Part shown: positions 56,996 to 64,000 of the stretch, in pieces
Numbering within the stretch: position 1 is the stretch's first letter
Layout: the number at the start of each line of letters is the position of its first letter
Source: Streptomyces hundungensis
Lineage (GTDB): Bacteria; Actinomycetota; Actinomycetes; Streptomycetales; Streptomycetaceae
DNA: 64,000 nucleotides
Assembly: GCF_003627815.1 (NCBI RefSeq)
Contig: NZ_CP032698.1
Location: 7,502,001-7,566,000 of the forward strand
Reading direction: 5' to 3'
Made by a program: the position numbers and the translations under genes
The notes under the pieces: generated by a model
What the model was told of the DNA's origin: nothing
Database searches by the model: none
What the model saw: only the letters and a program-made list of their open reading frames with translations

Positions 56996-57385
56996 CTAGT
57001 TGAAGAAGCCGCTCATGCCGTCCACGTCGGAGACATAGCTGTCGATCGCGGCGACCTTCCCCTCGCGGAGGGTGAGCACGGTCGCCAGATGTTCGTCGAG
57101 CGTGCGGCCGTCGGCGTCGCGCGCGGTGTTGTGCAGCGACAGGGTGACGCCGTTCGCGCCCGTCAGGACGTGGAGCAGCTCGGTGTTCAAGCCCCGGGCG
57201 GCGATGGTCCGAAGCCGGTCGATGGCGGCGTCGACGCCGTGGATGGTGCCGGAGATGGATCCGGTGCCGGGCATGCTCCAGACGAGATCGGGCGCCAGGA
57301 CCGTACGGAGGGACTCCCAGTCGTGGGAGCCGAAGGCGCCGAGAAATCGTTCGGCCACGGTCACATCGGCTCTGTCGCTCACCAT
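56996..57385 (-). CDS. SnoaL-like / NTF2-fold protein
   Basis: This 129-aa cone-shaped-fold protein shows VAERFLGAFGSHDWESLRTVLAPDLVWSMPG, a conserved WSMPGTGSISGTIHGVDA loop, and a final strand region ending SYVSDVDGM. The family includes polyketide cyclases and limonene-epoxide hydrolases, but many are of unknown function. AGGAGAG lies upstream of the ATG at 57385. It is divergent from the atropopeptide precursor region. Confidence 0.8.
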   Translation of the reverse strand: MVSDRADVTVAERFLGAFGSHDWESLRTVLAPDLVWSMPGTGSISGTIHGVDAAIDRLRTIAARGLNTELLHVLTGANGVTLSLHNTARDADGRTLDEHLATVLTLREGKVAAIDSYVSDVDGMSGFFN

Positions 57386-57832
57386 GGTGTCGCACTCTCC
57401 TGTGTCGGGGGCCACCGGTCCCTGGTTCGTCCGGCGGCCGCGGATGATCGCGGTTTCCCCGACGATAGAGGGTCCGTCCGGCGCCGCCGCGCCCGGAGCG
57501 CCTCCGAGCACCGCGCCACCGCATTGCCTTGCCGAAGGGCCGCGTTGCTAGCAGGTCGCGTATCGGCCCCGAAAGGTATGCCCGGGCAATGGCCCATGAC
57601 CGTTCGGGCAGGCCTTCCCGAATCGCCACAATGAATGTTTCGAAGGGCTCCACATGAACTCAAGAACTCACAGGGACAAACGAATGCGGAACCATTGACA
57701 ACGCTTGTCGTGGCCAGCTTCACTTCCTCTCAACGGCCGGTTACACACTTTCCACACACCCCCAAGGTGAGTGAATTGGCGTGTCCCGTCCGGCAGTTCA
57801 TTCCGTATATCCGTGAGAGGAAGGGATTGACG
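57386..57832. promoter_or_regulatory. Promoter region of the atropopeptide precursor
   Basis: There is no gene in these 447 bp. The right half is less GC-rich than its surroundings. It holds TTGACA (57695–57700), overlapping a small palindrome GACAA-CGC-TTGTC (57697–57709) and lying about 130 bp before the precursor start. No clear -10 is seen at 17 bp. Likely promoter and operator for the RiPP genes. Confidence 0.45.
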
Positions 57833-57919
57833 ATGGCGAAGATCATTGCCGCACTGCGTACCCGTGGATCGAAGAGCGAGCCGAGCCTGAAGCAGGCCGC
57901 CTGGTACTTCTGGTACTAA
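57833..57919 (+). CDS. Atropopeptide-type RiPP precursor, core AWYFWY
   Basis: This is a 28-residue peptide. The basic leader starts MAKIIAALRTRGSK, continues SEPSLKQA, and ends in the hexapeptide AWYFWY followed directly by TAA. Tryptorubin A, the founder of the atropopeptides, is the crosslinked hexapeptide AWYIWY made from the C-terminus of a similarly short precursor by a single P450. Here the fourth core residue is Phe instead of Ile. GAGAGGAAGGG precedes the ATG at the right distance. A P450 gene follows 99 bp downstream, separated by a hairpin. Core identity is seen in sequence; the final structure is inference. Confidence 0.88.
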   Translation: MAKIIAALRTRGSKSEPSLKQAAWYFWY

Positions 57920-57935
57920 GTCGAAGGCCAATCCT

Positions 57936-57990
57936 GGGCCCGCACACAAAGCAAACCGACTGAATTCCGGTCAGCCGCGTGTGCGGGCCC
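57936..57990 (+). terminator. Hairpin between precursor and P450 (partial terminator or attenuator)
   Basis: GGGCCCGCACAC (57936–57947) and its exact complement GTGTGCGGGCCC (57979–57990) enclose a 31-nt loop. It starts 16 nt after the precursor stop and ends 28 nt before the P450 start. Such hairpins in RiPP operons commonly leave abundant precursor transcript and reduced read-through to the enzymes. Confidence 0.75.
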
Positions 57991-58018
57991 TCCGCATTTC
58001 ATTTCCGGAGCTCTTCGT

Positions 58019-59086
58019 ATGCCATCCGCCATGACCCGCACCAGGCGCACCACGGTTTTCGCCCCCCGACTACAGGCTCTCCTCGACGAACACCTCGGCA
58101 AGGATCTCGTCCGCCTCGAACCCGACACCATCGGCATCGCCGGCGCGGAACTCTCCGACCGCATCCTGAGTGCGCGCCGGGCGACGGAGACCGAACGCCC
58201 GACCTTCAAGCCCCTGCACGGCCGGTCGATCTCCAAGGCGGAGGCGTCGTCGGTGATGCGCACGATCGGCAAGGACGTGCGCGCCGCCCTGGAGCAGCCG
58301 GACCCCCTCCCCGACACCACCGATCTGTCGGGGCCCTGGCCGATCACCGGCCACCGGTTCCTGAGCCGCCTCGTCCTGCGCGACGACCCGTACCGGCTGC
58401 GCATCCTCATGTCGCGCACGCTGGAGATCGACCCCCGGCTCACCTGGACCACCATCGTGGCCGGGGCGGCCCTGCCCCGGCGGCCCGCCCCGGGGCCCCA
58501 ACTGACCCACCTGGCCAACCTGTTCGCCGAGGCGGGCACCTACCACGACCGGCGCTACGCCATGGGCATCTACCGCCGCGCGGCCGCGCCCGTCTGCTTC
58601 ACCGTCTCCACCCTCGTCGCCAACGCCCTGTGGCTCGGCGCCCCGTTCGCCGACGACGCGAGCAACCGCGACATCCTCTACGAGGCGATGCGTCTGCTGC
58701 CCCCGTCGTGGAACCTCCTGCGCAACCGATCCGCCGAATATCCGGCGATCGACGACCGCATCGGGCACGAGGACGACATCCTGATGCTGCCGTTGCTCAC
58801 CCACCGCGACCCCGCCCTGTGGGAGGCGCCGAACGAGTTCCGGCCCGAGCGCTGGGAAGGGCTCGACCCGGACAACACCCCCGGATATATGCCCTTCGGA
58901 CATGTCTCGGAGCGCTGCTGGGGTCGCCACATGGTGATGCCCCTGGCCGAGCTCCTCCTCGACCACATACGCCGTACCGGACTTGTGGTGGCCCCGGGCC
59001 AGCGAACCGCCGAGGTACCCCTGGTGGGGCTGCTCGGCGTCAAGACCGTCCACCTGGGCCATCGGAGCAAGGTCCGCCATGGCTGA
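58019..59086 (+). CDS. Atropopeptide crosslinking cytochrome P450 (tryptorubin-type)
   Basis: This is a 355-aa P450. ExxR is EAMR (222–225), PERW follows at about 277, and the heme loop is FGHVSERCWG with Cys300. It is shorter than ordinary bacterial P450s and the I-helix region (VCFTVSTLVANAL) lacks the usual Gly-x-x-Thr/acid-alcohol pair, as in P450s that couple aromatic side chains instead of inserting oxygen. Placed directly after the AWYFWY precursor, it is the expected enzyme for Trp/Tyr crosslinks. An ATG 12 bp later is an alternative start. Its stop overlaps the next gene by 8 bp. Confidence 0.85.
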   Translation: MPSAMTRTRRTTVFAPRLQALLDEHLGKDLVRLEPDTIGIAGAELSDRILSARRATETERPTFKPLHGRSISKAEASSVMRTIGKDVRAALEQPDPLPDTTDLSGPWPITGHRFLSRLVLRDDPYRLRILMSRTLEIDPRLTWTTIVAGAALPRRPAPGPQLTHLANLFAEAGTYHDRRYAMGIYRRAAAPVCFTVSTLVANALWLGAPFADDASNRDILYEAMRLLPPSWNLLRNRSAEYPAIDDRIGHEDDILMLPLLTHRDPALWEAPNEFRPERWEGLDPDNTPGYMPFGHVSERCWGRHMVMPLAELLLDHIRRTGLVVAPGQRTAEVPLVGLLGVKTVHLGHRSKVRHG

Positions 59087-60296
59087 CGTCGAGACCCCCG
59101 ACGCGTCGTTCTTCGACCACCCGCACGCTGTCTACCGCCGGTGGCGCGAGGAGGGCGGGACGCGCCAGGTCCGGTATCCCGGGCCCGCGCCGGTCGAGGG
59201 GTGGGTCGTCACCTCCCACGCGGAGGCGAAACGCCTCCTCGCCGACCCAAGGCTCGCCAAGGGCGGGGCGGTGGAGAGGTTCGGGCGGCACACCGGGCTC
59301 ACCCGGGGTCCCGGCAGCGCCCTGTTCGCGCATATGCTCAACTCCGACCCGCCGCACCACACCCGGCTGCGCAAACTCGTCCAGAAGGCGTTCACCGCCC
59401 GCCGCACGGCGGCCCTGCGCCCCCTGATCGAAGCCCGGGTGACGGGTCTCCTCGACGCCTGGGAGGGGCGCGACGAGGTCGAACTGATCAGCGAGTTCGC
59501 CCTGCCGCTGCCGATGGCCGTCATGTTCGACCTCTTCGGCGCCTCCGACGCCGACCACGAGGTGCTGCGGGTGCGGGGCAACACCCTCGACGGCGGCCAG
59601 GGCGACGGCGAGGTGTCGGTGTTCACCGCCGAGTCCATGCTCACGTATCTGCGGGCGCTCCTCGCCCTCAAACGCGAACAGCCCGACGACGGGCTGCTGT
59701 CCGCGCTGGTCGCGGCAGGCGATGAGGGTGCGGAAGGCACGGAGGGCGAGGAGGCGCTCAGCGAGGACGAGATCACGTCGATGGCTTTCCTCCTGGTGAT
59801 CGCCGGTCACCAGACCACCGTCAACCTGATCGCCAACGGCGTCCACGCGCTCCTCACCCACCCGGAGCAACTCGCGGCGCTCCAGGCCGACATGACGCTC
59901 ATGCCCGGTGCCGTCGAAGAGATCCTGCGCTATGAATCCCCCTCCGCCCTGGCCTCGCTGCGCTACGCCGCCGAGCCTGTCGGCGTCGGCGAAGCGACCG
60001 TGCGGGAAGGCGAGTTCGTGCAGATCTCGCTCCTCGGGGCCAACCGCGATCCCGGTGTGTTCGCCGAACCCGACCGGTTCGACATCCGCCGTGCGGACGC
60101 CGCCCGGCATCTCGCATTCGGCCACGGCATCCACCACTGCCTAGGTGCACCGCTCGCCCGTCTCCAGGCCGAGATCGCCTTCAGTCACCTGCTGACCCGC
60201 CACCCCGGTCTGCGTCTGAGCGAGGACCACGAGGCGCGGTGGCAGGCCAACCCCCGCCACCGCGGACTGCTCTCGCTACCGCTACGACTCACCTAG
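59079..60296 (+). CDS. Second cytochrome P450 of the atropopeptide operon
   Basis: This is a 405-aa P450 of ordinary bacterial type: VIAGHQTTVN (I-helix with Gln-Thr in place of Glu-Thr), EEILRYES (ExxR) and FGHGIHHCLGAPLAR with Cys354. The ATG lies within the last codons of the previous P450 (8-bp overlap), so they are one operon with coupled translation. It may hydroxylate or further crosslink the peptide. No ferredoxin gene is next to it, so electron partners must come from elsewhere. Confidence 0.9.
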   Translation: MADVETPDASFFDHPHAVYRRWREEGGTRQVRYPGPAPVEGWVVTSHAEAKRLLADPRLAKGGAVERFGRHTGLTRGPGSALFAHMLNSDPPHHTRLRKLVQKAFTARRTAALRPLIEARVTGLLDAWEGRDEVELISEFALPLPMAVMFDLFGASDADHEVLRVRGNTLDGGQGDGEVSVFTAESMLTYLRALLALKREQPDDGLLSALVAAGDEGAEGTEGEEALSEDEITSMAFLLVIAGHQTTVNLIANGVHALLTHPEQLAALQADMTLMPGAVEEILRYESPSALASLRYAAEPVGVGEATVREGEFVQISLLGANRDPGVFAEPDRFDIRRADAARHLAFGHGIHHCLGAPLARLQAEIAFSHLLTRHPGLRLSEDHEARWQANPRHRGLLSLPLRLT

Positions 60297-60321
60297 GACG
60301 CGGGTGTCCCGGCCCGGTCGG

Positions 60322-60981
60322 CTACTGCTTCGCGGCACAGATCACGTCGTAGGGCCGGCCGATGGCCATGGTCAGACGCATGGGCTCGGTCGTCCCCGAC
60401 GGGCACTGCGAAGTCTGCTTCGTCAGGTCCAGCACCTTGTAGGCGCCCGAACCCGAGGAGGCGCAGGAGACCTCCTTGGCCGTGGACGTGACACAGTCAC
60501 CCTTGACCAACTGACCGCCTCCGGCGCCGGGATCACCGGGGTGGTTGGCGGACAGGTTGCGCCCACACACCGTCTTGGACGGGATGCCGCCGCCCTTGCT
60601 CTTGCTGCTGCCGTAACTGATGCTCACCTGGATGATGAGGTCGGTGCCGCCCGGGCACTGGATGGAGTCCGGCATGAAGCTCGCGGCCTGGATGTCGAGG
60701 GCCTTGAACGTGGCGCCCGACGCGCCGCAGTCGAACGCCTTGTAGCCGTTGGGCGCGTCATCGGGGTCGGGCCCTCCGCAGTCGCCCACCTTCCACTCGC
60801 CCTTGTCATGGGACGACGACGAGGACGAGGAGGACGACGAGGACTTCTTGCCGTCACTTCCGAAGAACTTGGACGCCCCGAAGCCGAGGCCCAGGATGAC
60901 CAGGAGAATCACCAGTGCGGGGAGGCAGCCCCCTCTCCTGCGGGGTTGGCTGGGCACAGGCGTACTGCCCGGGTGGACCAT
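60322..60981 (-). CDS. Membrane-anchored extracytoplasmic protein with Ser-rich linker
   Basis: This is a 219-aa protein with one N-terminal helix (LPALVILLVILGLGFGA, about 18–35), a poly-Ser linker (11 Ser) and a C-terminal domain with eight spaced cysteines (VGDCGG, FDCGASG, IQCPGG, VCGRN, GDCVTS, VSCASS, SQCPSG, VICAAK). It resembles the LppU-like actinobacterial secreted proteins of unknown function. AGGAGGG precedes the ATG at 60981. It converges with the P450 operon. Confidence 0.75.
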   Translation of the reverse strand: MVHPGSTPVPSQPRRRGGCLPALVILLVILGLGFGASKFFGSDGKKSSSSSSSSSSSHDKGEWKVGDCGGPDPDDAPNGYKAFDCGASGATFKALDIQAASFMPDSIQCPGGTDLIIQVSISYGSSKSKGGGIPSKTVCGRNLSANHPGDPGAGGGQLVKGDCVTSTAKEVSCASSGSGAYKVLDLTKQTSQCPSGTTEPMRLTMAIGRPYDVICAAKQ

Positions 60982-61110
60982 GTGTGTTTCCCTCCTGGGA
61001 ACGGCGGATGACGTGACCACAGGGGTGGACGCGGCATGCACACCTCATGGTTCCTCCCGGCGCGGGCACACGCTCACCCCGCCCGCGACCGGACCCCCGC
61101 CCTGGCCGGC

Positions 61111-62469
61111 TCAGCCTTCCGCGGACTTGCCCCGGGGTTGGCACGTCATGGTCAGGGGGCCGGGGCCGAGGGTGCCGCGGACCCGTACGGTCATGGTGCT
61201 GCCGGGGTCGGGCACCAAACGCCAGCGAGCGCACACCGTGGCGAGCGCGAGCGTCATCTCGATGAGGGCGAACTGGTCGCCGATGCACTTGCGGTTGCCG
61301 CCGCCGAAGGGGACATGAGTACCCCGCGGAAGGGACTCGGCGGGGCGGGTGTCCCAACGGTCGGGGTCGAAGCGTTCGGGGTCGGGGAACAGCTCGGGGC
61401 GGCGCTGGAGCAGGTAGGCGCTGTACAACAGGGCGGTGCCCTTGGGGAGTTGGCGGCCGGCCAGCGTGGTGTCGGTGGTCGTGACGCGGGTGAAGAACCA
61501 GCCCGCCGGATACAGACGCAGGACCTCGTTGATGACACGCCGGGTGTGGATCAGGCCGTCGAGGTCGGCGGTGGTGGCGGTGCGCCCGGCGAGGGTCGCG
61601 TCGACCTCGTCGTGCACCCGCGCCTCGACGTCGGGGTGCTGGCTCAGCAGCCACAGGGCGAACGCCAGGCTGTTGGCGGTGGTTTCGAACCCGGCGCCGA
61701 TCATGACCATGAGCTGGTCACGGATGTCCACATCGGACATCGGAGCGCCGGTGTCGTCGTTGGTCGCGGTGAGCAGCATGGAGACCAGATCGTCGCCGCC
61801 CGGCGCCGCCCGGCGTGCGGCGATGATGCCGTCGATGGCGTGGTGCAGCCGGTCGCAGGCGCGGCGGTAGCGGCGGTTGGCGGCCGTGGGCAGCCGGTAG
61901 AGCGGGCCGAGGGGCAGCATCACCCGCTGGTAGATCCCGTCGATCACGGTGTGCAGGCTCTGCTGGACCTCGGCCACGGCCTCGTCCTGCGCCTCGGCGC
62001 CGAGCACGCTACGGGTGACGATGCGCAGCGTCAGGGTGGTCAGCGCATCGGTCACGTCCAGGCGCAGACCGGGCCGCCACCGCGTGGTCATCCGGTCGAC
62101 CTCCTCGCCCATGACCACGGCGTACTTCTCGATCCGGTCGCTCTGGAAGGCGGGCTGCATCTGCCGGCGCTGCCACCGGTGCTCCTGCCAGCCCGCCATG
62201 GGCAGGCTGCTGCCGAAGAGCACACGGGCCTTGTCGAAGAAGGGGCCGCCCTTGTCGAAGGTGCGGGAGTCGGTGAGCATGCGGTGCGCCGCTTCCGGTT
62301 CACACACCACGTACGCGGGCCACGGGCCCATACCGATCCGTACGAGATCCCCGTAGGCGGGCAGGGAGGACAGGAACTCCAGCGGGCGGGAGTGGAGTTG
62401 CCATGCGTGGCCCAACAACGGCCAGGCACCGGGGGCTTTTCCCGTACGCGACGGAAGCTTCGTGCTCAC
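61111..62469 (-). CDS. Cytochrome P450 (terpene-oxidase-like)
   Basis: This is a 452-aa P450 longer than the two above. Landmarks: IGAGFETTANS, NEVLRLYPAGWFF (ExxR) and FGGGNRKCIGDQFALIE with Cys395. The start GAWPLLGHAWQLHSRPLEFL and the overall pattern resemble pentalenene-oxygenase-like (CYP183/PtlI) and fatty-acid-type P450s. The GTG at 62469 has GGAGGTG upstream; the frame is open further but not coding. It lies next to an exporter. Its link to the atropopeptide operon is unproven. Confidence 0.88.
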   Translation of the reverse strand: MSTKLPSRTGKAPGAWPLLGHAWQLHSRPLEFLSSLPAYGDLVRIGMGPWPAYVVCEPEAAHRMLTDSRTFDKGGPFFDKARVLFGSSLPMAGWQEHRWQRRQMQPAFQSDRIEKYAVVMGEEVDRMTTRWRPGLRLDVTDALTTLTLRIVTRSVLGAEAQDEAVAEVQQSLHTVIDGIYQRVMLPLGPLYRLPTAANRRYRRACDRLHHAIDGIIAARRAAPGGDDLVSMLLTATNDDTGAPMSDVDIRDQLMVMIGAGFETTANSLAFALWLLSQHPDVEARVHDEVDATLAGRTATTADLDGLIHTRRVINEVLRLYPAGWFFTRVTTTDTTLAGRQLPKGTALLYSAYLLQRRPELFPDPERFDPDRWDTRPAESLPRGTHVPFGGGNRKCIGDQFALIEMTLALATVCARWRLVPDPGSTMTVRVRGTLGPGPLTMTCQPRGKSAEG

Positions 62470-62679
62470 GGTGGGGCACCTCCATGCGGAGTCCGGCGGC
62501 CGGGCGACCCTCGTAGTCCCCGGATCCCGAACATCCTCCCCCTCGGCCACGGTGGGGAACCCGGCGCGAAGCAGCGGAAAACGGCGTGCGGTCACGCGCC
62601 CCGGCGCCCCACAGTGCACCCACGTTCCATGGGGCGGGACGCCATGTGCCGTACGCATATGGCCTGTTGGGAGTGGAAC

Positions 62680-64000
62680 CTAGGAGTGTGGGGGCCCCGC
62701 GCCCTGAAGGCGTTCCAGATCCGAGGGGCGCACCTGAATGGCCAGGACGGCGATCAGCGCGGCGATCACGGCGAAGATCGCGGCCACCACGAAGGCCATG
62801 GACACCCCCGAGGTCAGCACCTGGTCGCTCCACGGCCGGGGTAGTTGACCCGTGCGCCGAAACATCAGGCGCTGCGCCGGGTCGGCCTGGCCCAGGAACT
62901 TGGGGATCTGATCCCGTGCCTCGTTGCGGCCGGCCGTGCCGAACACGGTGACCAGGATGGACAGGCCAAGCGAACCGCCGACCTGCTGGGTCACGTTGAG
63001 CATGCCGGACGCGGCGCCCGCCTCGTGCGGCGGGACGCCGGAGACCGCCATCAGCGTCAGGGAGACGAAGTTGAGACCCATGCCCAGGCCGAAGACGAGG
63101 AGCGGGCCCAGGATGCTGCCGGGATAGGTGGAGTGGATGTCCGTCTGGGTGAGCCAGGACAAACCGCCGGCGGCGAGGATCGCACCGGTCACCATGAAGG
63201 GTTTGGGCCCGTATTTCGGCAGGAGTTGGGAGGTCAGGCCCGCACCCACGGCGATGATCGCGCTGACCGGGAGGAAGGCGAGACCCGCCTGGAGGGCCGA
63301 GAAGCCGAGGACGTCCTGCACGAACAGGGTGAGGAAGAAGAACATGCCGAAGATCGCGGCCGAGAGGCTCAGCATCATGCCGTAGGTGCCCGCGCGGTTG
63401 CGGTCGGCGAACATGTGCAGCGGGGTGATCGGCTGCTGAGAGCGCCGTTCCACCAGGACGAAGGCGGACAGGAGCACCACCGCGGCGGCGAACGACCCCA
63501 GCGTGAACGGATCGCGCCAGCCTTCCTGGGCGGCCCGGATGAAGCCGTAGACCAGCGCGACCATGCCGAGGGTGGAGGTCGTGGCGCCCGCGATGTCGAA
63601 ATGGCCCGCGTGCCGTTCGGACTCCTTGATGTGCCGGGGGGTGGCCAGCAGGATCAGCACGGCGATCGGCACGTTCACGAAGAGCACCCAGCGCCAGTCG
63701 AGCCACTCCACCAGCACGCCGCCCGCCAGCAGACCGATCGCGCTGCCGCCCGCCGAGACCGCGGCGAAGACACCGAACGCCCGGTTGCGCGCGGGGCCCT
63801 CGGTGAACGTGGTGGTGATCAACGCCAGGGCGGTCGGCGAGGCGATCGCGCCGCCGACACCCTGAACGGCGCGCGCCGCGAGCAACTGCCCGGCGTTCTG
63901 CGACAGCCCGCCGAACAGGGAGGCCAGCGCGAACAGCAGCACACCGCACATGAACACCCGGCGCCGGCCGAGGATGTCACCGGCCCGGCCGCCGAGCAAC
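62680..64000 (-). CDS. DHA2-type MFS multidrug exporter, 5' end outside window
   Basis: This is the C-terminal 440 residues of a 14-helix drug/proton antiporter. GGRAGDILGRRRVF (motif A) and the antiporter motif C region GGSAIGLLAGGVLVEW are visible; the N-terminal first helix lies beyond the window. It resembles EmrB/QacA-type exporters. It is codirectional with the upstream P450 gene region only in strand, separated by 210 bp. It could export a product of the neighbouring P450s (inference). Confidence 0.88.
   Translation of the reverse strand, partial: LLGGRAGDILGRRRVFMCGVLLFALASLFGGLSQNAGQLLAARAVQGVGGAIASPTALALITTTFTEGPARNRAFGVFAAVSAGGSAIGLLAGGVLVEWLDWRWVLFVNVPIAVLILLATPRHIKESERHAGHFDIAGATTSTLGMVALVYGFIRAAQEGWRDPFTLGSFAAAVVLLSAFVLVERRSQQPITPLHMFADRNRAGTYGMMLSLSAAIFGMFFFLTLFVQDVLGFSALQAGLAFLPVSAIIAVGAGLTSQLLPKYGPKPFMVTGAILAAGGLSWLTQTDIHSTYPGSILGPLLVFGLGMGLNFVSLTLMAVSGVPPHEAGAASGMLNVTQQVGGSLGLSILVTVFGTAGRNEARDQIPKFLGQADPAQRLMFRRTGQLPRPWSDQVLTSGVSMAFVVAAIFAVIAALIAVLAIQVRPSDLERLQGAGPPHS

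Overview
The window is chromosomal DNA of a Streptomyces-type actinomycete. It is very GC-rich, GTG starts are common, strong GGAGG-type ribosome binding sites precede many genes, TTA codons are rare, and there are chaplin, TerD, TetR–P450–ferredoxin and secreted-protein genes typical of that genus. No rRNA, tRNA, CRISPR array, transposase or phage gene was seen. Both ends cut through genes: a ribonuclease HI on the left and a DHA2-type drug exporter on the right.

Layout. 1–3.5 kb: RNase HI end, a coiled-coil/winged-helix protein, a YbdK-type carboxylate-amine ligase and a secreted DUF6299 protein. 3.8–16.5 kb: an NRPS locus with an MFS exporter, a free condensation protein, a C-A-T protein, two A-T proteins and a C-T-reductase protein carrying an eroded adenylation domain. 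The genes are tightly spaced or overlapping. 16.6–26.5 kb: a possible CheD/CNF-like secreted protein, lipase maturation factor, I36 inhibitor-like protein, TerD, a secreted trypsin-like protease, a class A beta-lactamase, cupin, lipoprotein, a cysteine-less thioredoxin-fold protein and a maleylpyruvate isomerase-like protein. 26.5–30 kb: small conserved proteins, an RpiR regulator and a DUF6153–DUF305 pair. 30–34.7 kb: two adjacent TetR / P450 / ferredoxin cassettes, each with a palindrome in the divergent promoter and TTA codons in the P450. 34.8–57.4 kb: mixed functions including a YciO-type protein, a stand-alone AlaRS-like protein with an alanine-rich short frame upstream, a phosphoesterase, three regulator/target pairs, an ABC exporter, a JmjC-type oxygenase, a chaplin, a three-gene membrane operon, NUDIX, a PapA-like condensation protein and esterases.

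The most interesting part is 57.4–60.3 kb. A 28-residue peptide ends in the hexapeptide AWYFWY. It is followed by a strong hairpin, an unusual 355-aa P450 and a second P450 that overlaps the first gene. This matches the atropopeptide RiPPs: tryptorubin A is AWYIWY and is crosslinked by a single P450. Here the core differs by Ile-to-Phe and a second P450 is present. A third P450 and an MFS exporter lie just beyond and may or may not belong.

How the parts may work together (inference). The NRPS proteins could assemble a short peptide that is released reductively and exported by the MFS protein. The atropopeptide genes would make a rigid Trp/Tyr-crosslinked hexapeptide. The hairpin would keep precursor transcript in excess over the P450s. 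The TetR/P450/ferredoxin cassettes look like ligand-inducible oxidation systems whose translation depends on the bldA tRNA.
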